From NCBI GenBank assembly GCA_958427155.1, contig CAUABB010000036.1, forward strand, positions 1 to 10,696: 10,696 nt of DNA. The letters are read 5' to 3'. The notes under the pieces were generated by a model that was not told where the DNA came from, made no database searches, and was given only the letters and a program-made list of their open reading frames with translations. A program made the position numbers and the translations under genes. The stretch comes from an uncultured Oscillospiraceae bacterium. Lineage in GTDB: Bacteria; Bacillota; Clostridia; Oscillospirales; Ruminococcaceae. Below, piece by piece: positions 1 to 6,746 of this stretch (its first letter is position 1; each line of letters starts with the position of its first letter).

Positions 1-503
1 GCCAAGAAGATTTCATCATACGTGAAATTTCGGGATGCGCCGGCGTTATTGAGCTTGCCGGGATTCAATCCCCAGGGTTAACCTCCGCTCCTTCCATCGC
101 GTTGGAAGCCCTGGAACTTCTCCATCGGGCGGGGCTTCCGCTGACCCTCAAACAAAGCTATTCCGATTCCCGCCAGGTTGTCCGGATGAAAGAACTCTCC
201 CCGGAAGAGCAGAACCGTAAAATAAAAGAAAATCCTCTTTACGGAAGGATAATCTGCCGTTGCGAATCAATCACCGAAGGAGAAATTGTTGACGCGCTTA
301 AAAGTCCGATTATCCCGCCGACCGTTGATGCGGTAAAACGCCGCACCAATGCTGGCATGGGACGGTGTCAAGGAGGCTTCTGTTCTCCCCGTGTTCTTGA
401 AATTATCGCGCGGGAAAAGGGACTTGATCCGTCTAAAGTGCTAAAAGACCGAGACGGCAGTTACATTCTGCTGCCACATTCCAACGGGGAGGGGCAATCA
501 TGA
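1..503 (+). CDS. FAD-dependent glycerol-3-phosphate dehydrogenase-type oxidoreductase, C-terminal part (5' end outside window)
   Basis: The reading frame is already open at base 3, so this is the 3' part (166 full codons) of a longer gene. It begins with an ELAGIQSPGLTSAPSIA stretch (about bases 51-101), typical of the end of the FAD-binding DAO domain in the GlpA/LhgO-like family. A BFD-like [2Fe-2S] domain follows, with cysteine codons at 255 and 261 (CRC) and then a C-x4-C pair (GRCQGGFC, about 363-383). The family oxidises glycerol-3-phosphate or a similar hydroxy acid and passes electrons through flavin and the Fe-S cluster. The stop overlaps the next start as ATGA, implying translational coupling. 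In Thermotoga and many Clostridia the same trio lies beside glycerol kinase, which supports a glycerol-3-phosphate role. The substrate cannot be proved here because the catalytic domain is outside the window. An internal TTG at 102 is not the true start. Confidence 0.87.
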   Translation, partial: QEDFIIREISGCAGVIELAGIQSPGLTSAPSIALEALELLHRAGLPLTLKQSYSDSRQVVRMKELSPEEQNRKIKENPLYGRIICRCESITEGEIVDALKSPIIPPTVDAVKRRTNAGMGRCQGGFCSPRVLEIIAREKGLDPSKVLKDRDGSYILLPHSNGEGQS

Positions 504-1753
504 ATTACGATATTGTTGTCATTGGTGGGGGACCGGCCGGTCTTGCTGCTGCGGTTAGTGCTTGGGAAAAAGGCGCACGTAAAATCTTAATTTTAGAACG
601 GGACAAAGAACTTGGCGGTATTTTAAATCAGTGTATTCACAATGGATTTGGCCTGCATTACTTTAAAGAAGAATTGACCGGTCCTGAATATGCGGGTCGG
701 TTTATCGAACTGCTGAATCAAACCGGAGTTGAAGTTAAACTGGATACGATGGTGCTTCACATTACCAAAGAGAAAGAGGTTCACGCGATCAATACCGTAG
801 ATGGCTATATGATCATCAAAGCGAAAGCCATTATCCTCTCAATGGGTTGCCGGGAACGCACACGGGGCGCGATTGCTATTCCCGGAGACCGTCCCGCTGG
901 GGTTTTTACAGCCGGCACCGCCCAGCGGTATATCAATATGGAAGGGTATCTCTGCGGGAAACGGGTCGTTATCCTCGGTTCAGGAGATATCGGTTTAATT
1001 ATGGCACGCCGTATGACCCTGGAAGGCGCTAAAGTCTTGGCCTGTGTAGAGCTGATGCCTTATTCCAACGGACTTAACCGGAATATCGTTCAATGCCTTA
1101 ATGACTATGACATCCCCCTATATCTTTCTCATACGATCACTAAAATCGAAGGAAGGAACCGTGTGGAGCGCGTTATCGTTTCTGAAGTGGATAAAAACCG
1201 TCGTCCAATCTCAGGAACCGAAATGAAATTCGAGTGTGACACCGTCCTTTTATCTGTCGGACTGATTCCGGAAAATGAACTTACCCGTGAAGCAGAAATT
1301 AAAATAGATCCGCGCACAAATGGCGCGGTGGTATTTGAAAATATGGAGACCTCTCTCCCCGGGGTGTTTGCCTGCGGAAACGTAGTCCACGTCCATGACT
1401 TAGTGGATTTCGTATCAGCGGAAAGCGCCAAAGCCGGAGCCGCCGCCGCGGATTATCTCAGCCAAAAATCTAGTGGAGCGGCAGTAGAAGTGCTAAACGG
1501 AGAAGGTATTAGCTATACGGTGCCGCAGAAGCTTCGCCCAGAAAACATTGATTCCTTCGTTGAACTTTATTTCCGGGTTCGAAAGGTTTACGGAAAAAGC
1601 GATCTTGTCCTCAAAAACGGGGATCAGGAAGTTCTGCGTTTCCATCGGGAGCGGATGGCTCCGGGTGAAATGGAAAAAATTGTTCTTCCTAAAACAAAAC
1701 TTGACGGTCTTTCCGATCAATTAATTCTTTCGGTTGAGGAGGAGATATTATGA
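500..1753 (+). CDS. NAD(P)/FAD-dependent pyridine nucleotide-disulfide-type oxidoreductase
   Basis: A complete 417-residue flavoprotein. Residues 5-14 carry the FAD Rossmann motif (VVIGGGPAG). A second dinucleotide motif, VVILGSGDIG, at 156-165 is the probable NAD(P)H site, and GVFACGNVVHVHD at 288-300 is the C-terminal FAD-contact region. GCRERTRG at 116-123 is typical of this family. There is no CxxC redox disulfide, so it is not a classical disulfide reductase; a single conserved-looking Cys45 lies in NQCIHNG. It probably moves electrons between NAD(P) and the neighbouring flavin/Fe-S subunit as part of an anaerobic glycerol-3-phosphate dehydrogenase-like complex (inference from context). 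The protein appears cytoplasmic, with no signal peptide. Its ATG lies in an ATGA overlap with the upstream gene, preceded by a GGGGAGGGG ribosome binding site, and its own stop overlaps the DUF1667 gene in the same way. Confidence 0.9.
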   Translation: MNYDIVVIGGGPAGLAAAVSAWEKGARKILILERDKELGGILNQCIHNGFGLHYFKEELTGPEYAGRFIELLNQTGVEVKLDTMVLHITKEKEVHAINTVDGYMIIKAKAIILSMGCRERTRGAIAIPGDRPAGVFTAGTAQRYINMEGYLCGKRVVILGSGDIGLIMARRMTLEGAKVLACVELMPYSNGLNRNIVQCLNDYDIPLYLSHTITKIEGRNRVERVIVSEVDKNRRPISGTEMKFECDTVLLSVGLIPENELTREAEIKIDPRTNGAVVFENMETSLPGVFACGNVVHVHDLVDFVSAESAKAGAAAADYLSQKSSGAAVEVLNGEGISYTVPQKLRPENIDSFVELYFRVRKVYGKSDLVLKNGDQEVLRFHRERMAPGEMEKIVLPKTKLDGLSDQLILSVEEEIL

Positions 1754-2103
1754 CAGAACTTACTTGTATTGTCTGCCCAAAAGGTTGCCGGCTTCTGGTG
1801 GATGAAGCAAACGGATATACGGTTACCGGTGCGTCTTGTCCGCGCGGAGTCTCGTACGGAAAAAAAGAACTGACAGCTCCAACCAGAACTGTTACCTCAA
1901 CTGTCGCAATCTCTGGAGCGCTTCACAGCCGGCTTCCGGTTAAAACTTCACAGGAAATTGACCGTGCGCTGGTAAAAAAAGCTGTCTCCGCCTTAAAAGG
2001 AGTGCAGGTAAAAGCTCCAGTAAAAACAGGGGATATTATTCTTAAAAACATACTGGGGACGGGTGTAGATTTTATCGCCACTAAAGAAATGAAACGGATA
2101 TAA
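1750..2103 (+). CDS. DUF1667 family protein, probable Fe-S partner of the oxidoreductase
   Basis: A 117-residue protein whose N-terminus has four cysteines at 6, 9, 13 and 30 (CIVCPKGC, then SCPRG). This C-x2-C-x3-C...C layout resembles the 4Fe-4S site of molybdopterin oxidoreductases, so a cluster is a reasonable inference. The C-terminal half (about 60-112) is the usual DUF1667 region, with conserved-looking VKTGDIILKNILGTGVDFIA. Its length fits the family. DUF1667 proteins are regularly encoded directly after a GlpA-like and a FAD/NAD oxidoreductase gene, as here; the biochemical role is not established but a small electron-transfer subunit fits. The start ATG overlaps the preceding TGA and has a strong GAGGAGGAG ribosome binding site. 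It is the last gene before the shared terminator. Confidence 0.88.
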   Translation: MTELTCIVCPKGCRLLVDEANGYTVTGASCPRGVSYGKKELTAPTRTVTSTVAISGALHSRLPVKTSQEIDRALVKKAVSALKGVQVKAPVKTGDIILKNILGTGVDFIATKEMKRI

Positions 2104-2130
2104 ACAATTAAACGTTTCATCTAAAAAATA

Positions 2131-2164
2131 AAAAGGGAACGCTTGTAAACAAGCGTTCCCTTTT
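2131..2164. terminator. bidirectional Rho-independent terminator between convergent operons
   Basis: A perfect 15-bp inverted repeat (2131-2145 and 2150-2164) with a TAAA loop. The stem core is GGGAACGCTTG. It carries A's on the 5' side and T's on the 3' side, so both strands give a GC-rich hairpin followed by a U-rich tail; the minus-strand tail is longer (TATTTTTTAG). It sits 27 bases after the DUF1667 stop and 19 bases from the end of the U32 gene, exactly where both converging operons need to end. Confidence 0.93.
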
Positions 2165-2182
2165 CATGTAATCTTCAGAGAC

Positions 2183-3406
2183 CTATTTGGCCCGCCGCAG
2201 GATAGATCCTGCTTTAACGGGAACAGAATACGGAAGTTTAAACTTCATCTGCGGATGAGGGACACTCTCAAGCGGATTTCCGTTCTCATCATACAAGGCT
2301 TCCACCCGAAAAGCGGACATTCCGCCACGAGGTTCAAGCAGCTCCAGCTCATCCCCTATGCTGAACTTGTTCTTTTGGGTACAGTAAAGATATCCTTCTT
2401 TCCATTCATCAACCAGCGCCGCAACATCATACCCACGTACATAACCGCCGATTTCATAATACTGTCCGTCATCAGGCCTGCCAAAATAAAACCCAGTAGA
2501 ATAACGGCGATGACTTACCTTTTTTACCTCATCTAACAGCCATTGCGGCAGTTTAAATGTTTCCGGGTCCTTCAAATAGAGATCAACTGCATTGCGGTAA
2601 GCATTGGTTACCACCGAAACATAATAGGAGGACTTAGCCCGCCCCTCAATCTTAAGGCTGCTCACGCCGGCTTTCACAAGCTTATCAATATGTTCCAGCA
2701 TACAAAGATCTTTCGCGTTAAGAATATAGGTTCCTTCTTCCCGCTCTTCGACCGGAAAATACATTCCAGGACGCTTCTCCTCCATCAAATGGTATCCCCA
2801 ACGGCAGGGCTGAGCGCATTCCCCGCGGTTTGCGTCCCGCCCAGTCAGATAGCTTGAGAGTAAACATCTTCCTGAAAAAGAAACACACATGGCCCCGTGA
2901 ACAAACACTTCTATATCAAGCTCCGGAGGTGTATTTTCACGGATCCTCGCAATTTCATCCAAAGACAACTCTCTGGCAAGAACCACCCGCTTCGCTCCCA
3001 TCCGGTAAAGTTCGGAAGCCGTCAGATAATTGACAACACCCGCCTGAGTGGAAATATGGACTTCCATATCGGGAAGAATTTTTTTTACAAGAGACAAAAC
3101 GCCCAAATCTGTTACGATCAACGCGTCTACTCCCGCTTTTCCCAACTCGCGGAGAAAATCCGGCAGCGCTTCTATTTCCTTATTGGTGGGGATGGTGTTA
3201 CAGGTTAGATATACCCTTACGTCACTTTGATGAGCTAACTTCACAGCTTTTTCCAAGAGATCAGCTGTAAAAGTAGCGGAAGAAGCCCGCATTCCGAAAC
3301 GGGCTCCTCCAAGGTAAACCGCGTCCGCCCCAAAGCGAACCGCTGCCTGAAAGCATTCAAAATCACCAGCCGGCGCCAAAACTTCCGGCCATCTCATCTG
3401 CTGCAT
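2183..3406 (-). CDS. U32 family protein, probable tRNA 5-hydroxyuridine modification protein (TrhP-like)
   Basis: A 407-residue protein from ATG 3406. It begins RWPEVLAPAGDFECFQAAV, the standard U32 opening, and contains the family signature EVFVHGAMCVSFSGRC (about 167-181). Cysteines 174, 181, 197 and 235 match in spacing the four 4Fe-4S ligands described for UbiU, and a C-terminal beta domain runs to the end. U32 proteins are named peptidases, but the studied full-length members YegQ/TrhP and B. subtilis YrrO act in prephenate-dependent hydroxylation of tRNA wobble uridine. The length (about 400-420) and the position after mltG, as in the B. subtilis yrrL-yrrM-yrrN-yrrO cluster, favour TrhP over collagenase or UbiU/V. 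The frame is open up to 3562 inside mltG, but AGGA at 3417-3414 is best placed for ATG 3406, and the conserved domain starts there. It is the last gene of its operon. Confidence 0.88.
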   Translation of the reverse strand: MQQMRWPEVLAPAGDFECFQAAVRFGADAVYLGGARFGMRASSATFTADLLEKAVKLAHQSDVRVYLTCNTIPTNKEIEALPDFLRELGKAGVDALIVTDLGVLSLVKKILPDMEVHISTQAGVVNYLTASELYRMGAKRVVLARELSLDEIARIRENTPPELDIEVFVHGAMCVSFSGRCLLSSYLTGRDANRGECAQPCRWGYHLMEEKRPGMYFPVEEREEGTYILNAKDLCMLEHIDKLVKAGVSSLKIEGRAKSSYYVSVVTNAYRNAVDLYLKDPETFKLPQWLLDEVKKVSHRRYSTGFYFGRPDDGQYYEIGGYVRGYDVAALVDEWKEGYLYCTQKNKFSIGDELELLEPRGGMSAFRVEALYDENGNPLESVPHPQMKFKLPYSVPVKAGSILRRAK

Positions 3407-3413
3407 CATCATT

Positions 3414-3419
3414 TCCTCA
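3414..3419 (-). promoter_or_regulatory. Shine-Dalgarno site of the U32 gene, overlapping the mltG stop
   Basis: TGAGGA on the minus strand combines the mltG TGA stop with the ribosome binding site of the next gene. Three consecutive ATG codons follow (3412, 3409, 3406). The AGG is only about 2 bases from the first but 8 bases from the third, so 3406 is the preferred start. Termination on mltG would deliver ribosomes to this start. Confidence 0.6.
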
Positions 3420-4712
3420 CGAATTTTCAATTCCAAGTTTGCGACAATTTTCTTGATGCTCTGCATAGGTAGAAGCGTAAAAACATTCTCCGGTTTCCGT
3501 ATCGTGAACAAAGAAATAGTAGCTGGTGCTTGCCGGCTCAAGTGCCGCTTTAATTGCATCAAGCCCCGGATTACAGATCGGTCCTATCGGAAGTCCTGTA
3601 CAAACCCTAGTATTATAAGCATCATACATTGCCTGATTCGGCGACTCAATATTTGGCTTTATAACGTCCTCTACATATTGAACTGTAGGGTCGGTTTCCA
3701 AATGTGGATAATTTTTGGGGTCAGCAAGCCGATTATGGAAAACAGAGGAAATCTCAGGCATCTGTTCTGTCGAAGCTGCCTCTGACTGAATAATTGAAGC
3801 AAGAGTAATCGTTTCTTCCAACGTCATACCCTTTTGCTCCATCAAGTCAAAATAAGGAGAAACCTTTTGTTGAAAGTTATCAAAGAATTTTTCCGCCACA
3901 TTCTGCGGGTCATCATTTTTATAAAACTGATATTTATCAGGAAAGAGATAGCCCTCCATGCGACAGAACTTAAGCTCATTTTCTGAGACATTTGCCACAA
4001 ATTCTTCACTATAAGTTCCTGTTTTAACTGCTTCAATAAAATCGCCTGCGCTGCAAACTTCTTTTTCTTCCAGCACTCTTGCAACCTCTATTAGATTCAT
4101 TCCTTCTGTAACAGTGACCTCAATCGTCCTAGAAGTCTGAAGTTCCGCCACAATTTCTGCATATGAAGCATGCGGATAAAACTCATGGGCTCCAACCTGG
4201 AAAGTATTTCCTACCCCGTCAAGCTTAACCACTATTTTAAACAACCATGGATAAGAAATGATTCCTTTCTCTCCTAATAAATCCGCAATTTGATCCGCGT
4301 TCTGTCCCGACAGGACTTCGACTTCCACCAAATTGTTTTCTTTTTCAAAGCCCAGAATATCTCGGACTCCCACCATCGCAACCCAGGCGAGAATCAACGA
4401 AACAGCTATAATGCTCAATGTAAAAAGAAGGGCACGCAGCCAGCGTGTCTTGTTTTTTCTCTTGATTTTTTGAAGATGTTTTTCTTCTTCCAGCGCTTCT
4501 TCCCGCACTTTTTTTATCTTTTTTCTGGTCTCCTCATCAGCAACTGGCTCTTTAGTTATCCGATCGTAAGCAGCATCAAAGTCGATCTCATCCAGCTGAA
4601 ATTCTTCTGTATTTTCCGAGGCTGAGGCTTCAACAGCCTGTTCCTGGAGATCTTCCCTCAGCTTGTCTTCCTGATCCGCTGCTCCCAGGTCCCGCTTTTT
4701 GTTTTCTTCCAC
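3417..4712 (-). CDS. mltG: endolytic murein transglycosylase MltG (YceG-like)
   Basis: A 431-residue protein with a highly charged, mainly acidic cytoplasmic N-terminus (1-90), one membrane segment at about 91-113 (LRALLFTLSIIAVSLILAWV) and an extracellular YceG domain. A LysM-like part (about 129-230) precedes the catalytic part. LASIIQSEA places the catalytic glutamate at 311, aligned with E. coli Glu218, followed by SSVFHNRL, LETDPTVQY (338-346) and TGLPIGPICNPG (372-383), all family hallmarks. The enzyme cuts nascent glycan strands at the membrane and limits their length. The start is GTG at 4712, with AAAGGA (4727-4722) 9 bases upstream; no other ATG occurs before the membrane segment. 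The first 83 bases overlap the end of the cyclo-ligase gene in another frame. The U32 gene follows 10 bases after the stop. Confidence 0.94.
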   Translation of the reverse strand: MEENKKRDLGAADQEDKLREDLQEQAVEASASENTEEFQLDEIDFDAAYDRITKEPVADEETRKKIKKVREEALEEEKHLQKIKRKNKTRWLRALLFTLSIIAVSLILAWVAMVGVRDILGFEKENNLVEVEVLSGQNADQIADLLGEKGIISYPWLFKIVVKLDGVGNTFQVGAHEFYPHASYAEIVAELQTSRTIEVTVTEGMNLIEVARVLEEKEVCSAGDFIEAVKTGTYSEEFVANVSENELKFCRMEGYLFPDKYQFYKNDDPQNVAEKFFDNFQQKVSPYFDLMEQKGMTLEETITLASIIQSEAASTEQMPEISSVFHNRLADPKNYPHLETDPTVQYVEDVIKPNIESPNQAMYDAYNTRVCTGLPIGPICNPGLDAIKAALEPASTSYYFFVHDTETGECFYASTYAEHQENCRKLGIENS

Positions 4713-5313
4713 GCCTCGTCATCCTTTCGTATGTCAATTTTTTGGCACCATCCTCGCACACAAGCCAACTCACTGGTCGGTCATAGTACCCATGCGGAAG
4801 AAGATCCACCATAAGTTCCCGATAACAAACACCGATCTTTACTCCTCCAAATTTCTGAAGGAATCGGTCGTAATAACCTTTTCCATATCCCAATCGATAA
4901 CCTTCTTTATCAAAAACAAGTCCTGGAACCACACAAACTGCTGGACGTGGAAAAACCGTAATTTTTTTCGCTCTTCCGGGAACGGGTTCTAAAACGCCGT
5001 AGGTTCCGGGCTCCAGCTCATCCAGGGAATGAATCTGATAGAAGTCCACCGTATGTGTTTCTTCTAAGGAAACCGGTACACAAACCATCTTTCCCGCAGC
5101 CAACGCATTCTCAATCAACCGAAATGTATCCACCTCATCCGGTAACGAAACATAACAAAGAAGGCATTCCGCACGACGATAACAAGGAAGCCCCTCAATT
5201 CTTTTCCGGATAGCGCAGTCATACTTCTGCTTAAGATCGGCAGGGATTTCCCGGCGTTTCTTTTTATATTCAGCCCGTATTTCCTGCTTCAAGGCCTTCA
5301 TGGAAAAAGCCAC
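4630..5313 (-). CDS. 5-formyltetrahydrofolate cyclo-ligase with an extended C-terminus
   Basis: The enzyme converts 5-formyl-THF to 5,10-methenyl-THF with ATP, returning the storage form of folate to one-carbon metabolism. Visible family features are the basic N-terminal helix (EYKKKRREIP), CYVSLPDEVDT, and the signature PGLVFDKEGYRLGYGKGYYD near residues 130-149, then LPHGYYDRPVSWLVCEDG. Members usually end close to this point. Here the frame runs on about 30 residues in a basic, Gly/Ser-rich tail that lies wholly or mostly inside the 5' end of mltG. The frame opens at GTG 5322, but that codon overlaps the AGGGGG ribosome binding site; GTG 5313 has ideal 8-base spacing, and ATG 5301 is a third option that fits the family N-terminus. 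It follows the DJ-1 gene by about 24 bases and shares an operon with thyX, another folate enzyme. Confidence 0.9.
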   Translation of the reverse strand: MAFSMKALKQEIRAEYKKKRREIPADLKQKYDCAIRKRIEGLPCYRRAECLLCYVSLPDEVDTFRLIENALAAGKMVCVPVSLEETHTVDFYQIHSLDELEPGTYGVLEPVPGRAKKITVFPRPAVCVVPGLVFDKEGYRLGYGKGYYDRFLQKFGGVKIGVCYRELMVDLLPHGYYDRPVSWLVCEDGAKKLTYERMTRRGRKQKAGPGSSGSGRQAEGRSPGTGC

Positions 5314-5321
5314 CGGCTTCA

Positions 5322-5327
5322 CCCCCT
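5322..5327 (-). promoter_or_regulatory. Shine-Dalgarno site of the cyclo-ligase gene
   Basis: AGGGGG on the minus strand. It overlaps the first possible GTG (5322) and so cannot serve it, but stands 8 bases before the second GTG (5313) and 20 before ATG 5301. This is why 5313 was chosen. Confidence 0.5.
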
Positions 5328-5337
5328 ATTTTTGGAT

Positions 5338-5880
5338 TTAACCTTTATCTACTACAGCGGCTCTAAGCAAGTCTATCCTACTTTTACCAAGTAGTGCCTC
5401 ACCAAGCTTGTAGGCAAAATCCTCAGCAAAATGCACTGAAGTAGCAGTAATTAATTTACCATCCTGATAAACGCCCGGTTCTCCAATCAAAGCTCCCTCA
5501 AGCTGTGCTTCATAGCCGGGATAACAGGTTGCCTTTTTCCCTTTCAACAAGCCTTTATGCCCAAGGATAGAAGGAGCGGCACAAATTGCTCCAATCCACC
5601 GGTCATGCATCACACAAAAATCAATACTATTCTGAACAGCTTCTGATTTTTCAAGATTTAACGTGCCCGGCAAGCCGCCAGGCAGAATAATCATCTGGGT
5701 TTCTGGCAAATTCATCTGAGCAGGAAGAATGTCAGCCATCACCCTAAGGCCATGAGAACCCCGAATCACAAGCCCACTAATCCCAACTACTTCCACCTCT
5801 ACTTCGCAGCGGCGCAAATAATCAAGGGGTGTCAACGCTTCGACCTCTTCAAAGCCATCCGCCAAAAACAGGTAAACCAT
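5338..5880 (-). CDS. DJ-1/PfpI (ThiJ) family protein
   Basis: A compact 180-residue protein covering one DJ-1 domain. The acidic residue of the active site is in LADGFEEVEAL (Glu14, aligned with human DJ-1 Glu18), and the nucleophile elbow is GAICAAPSILG with Cys100 as the reactive cysteine, followed by GKKATCYPG. The ILPGG motif at about 65-69 is also typical. DJ-1 family members act on glyoxal and methylglyoxal or sense oxidation; the substrate of this member is unknown. It resembles the small DJ-1/YajL subgroup more than the PfpI protease subgroup. The frame can be opened at GTG 5889, but AGGAG at 5893-5889, overlapping the previous stop, stands 8 bases from ATG 5880, which also gives the usual MVYLFLADGFEE start. 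It lies mid-operon, 11 bases after the GNAT gene. Confidence 0.9.
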   Translation of the reverse strand: MVYLFLADGFEEVEALTPLDYLRRCEVEVEVVGISGLVIRGSHGLRVMADILPAQMNLPETQMIILPGGLPGTLNLEKSEAVQNSIDFCVMHDRWIGAICAAPSILGHKGLLKGKKATCYPGYEAQLEGALIGEPGVYQDGKLITATSVHFAEDFAYKLGEALLGKSRIDLLRAAVVDKG

Positions 5881-5888
5881 TTTTACCA

Positions 5889-5893
5889 CTCCT
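5889..5893 (-). promoter_or_regulatory. Shine-Dalgarno site of the DJ-1 gene
   Basis: AGGAG on the minus strand overlaps the TAG stop of the GNAT gene and stands 8 bases before ATG 5880. It rules against the GTG at 5889, which lies inside it. Confidence 0.6.
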
Positions 5894-6746
5894 AATCCAA
5901 AATCAGATTCATATATCCGGAACGCTCTTTTGAAACAAGCCCTTCCAACTCTTTATCCAGCGTACAAAGCATACCATGACGCACCGCGGTATCATTCGAG
6001 ACTGTTGGGGTTCTTGCAAAGAGGCTTTCTGTTCCAAGAAAGTTCATTATTGTGTTACCGCAAATTTCCAACTGGGAACGGGTAAGACTTGTCTCTTTTA
6101 ATACAGCCTGTCCCTTTATTTTATAACAAACAGCATACCCTTGTAAAGTCTCACTATCCACCCAAAGAATCTGCCCTTCAGTGGCTAGAACCTCATCGTA
6201 AAAATATTCTAAAGACTTCTCTTGGAATCCCAAAACCGGGGAAAGTCTCTCTAAAAAACAGGCACTTTCCCTTAAGAACATCTTTTTTTCACAGAAGCGT
6301 ACTGAAACAGACGGCGCCTTCTTTACGTCTGTACGCAGAAGCCGAACTTCATTGACCGTAAAGGCAGTTTGATAACCAACTTTTTCATAAAATCCGTACA
6401 GACTGCTTTCTGCGGGAAACAGTGCGGTAAATTTTACTCCTTCCTTTCTGAGAATCTCATGGGTTTCAGAAAGAAGCCGAGTTGCGATTCCTTTGCCACG
6501 GTATTCGGGAGCGGTGCCAACAGCGTAAAGATATGCAGCTTCAAAATACTTTCCACCAGTTTTATAAAAAGCGGGAACCACTGTAAGCATTGAAGTAATT
6601 TTCCCATCTTTTCGATCCACAACCGTACGGAACAGCGGAAATCCTCTGGAGAAATAAAAATCAAGGTAAGAGTCTGGATCACCAAAACAGGCTTTCCAGA
6701 TTTCTCGAAGCCGCTGAATATCCTGTTCTTGTGCAAACCCAATCAT
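5892..6746 (-). CDS. GNAT family N-acetyltransferase
   Basis: A 284-residue protein whose first half is a GNAT domain. The acetyl-CoA motif A is AVGTAPEYRGKGIATRLL (75-92), with the R-G-K-G-I-A pyrophosphate loop at 83-88, then FPAESSLYGFYEKVGY (110-125), the usual motif B ending. The N-terminal IQRLREIWKACFGDPDSYLDFYF resembles Eis-like acetyltransferases. Eis members are longer (about 400 residues), so this is a shorter relative. The second half (about 140-284) has no motif I can name and may be a divergent second acetyltransferase-like or substrate-binding part. The substrate is unknown. It starts with an ATGA overlap on the DUF2156 gene and lacks a strong ribosome binding site, so it probably depends on translation of that gene. 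Confidence 0.87.
   Translation of the reverse strand: MIGFAQEQDIQRLREIWKACFGDPDSYLDFYFSRGFPLFRTVVDRKDGKITSMLTVVPAFYKTGGKYFEAAYLYAVGTAPEYRGKGIATRLLSETHEILRKEGVKFTALFPAESSLYGFYEKVGYQTAFTVNEVRLLRTDVKKAPSVSVRFCEKKMFLRESACFLERLSPVLGFQEKSLEYFYDEVLATEGQILWVDSETLQGYAVCYKIKGQAVLKETSLTRSQLEICGNTIMNFLGTESLFARTPTVSNDTAVRHGMLCTLDKELEGLVSKERSGYMNLILD

Noticed and set aside
1129..1431. Minus-strand open frame inside the FAD oxidoreductase gene
   Set aside because: It is antisense to conserved flavoprotein sequence and has no independent support.
3407..3562. N-terminal extension of the U32 protein by 52 residues
   Set aside because: It would overlap the end of mltG by about 146 bases; the conserved U32 domain and the best-spaced ribosome binding site point to ATG 3406.
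4290..4625. A 111-codon + strand frame rich in Phe and Lys opposite the mltG N-terminus
   Set aside because: It is the antisense reading of Glu/Lys-rich mltG codons; no motif or ribosome binding site was seen.
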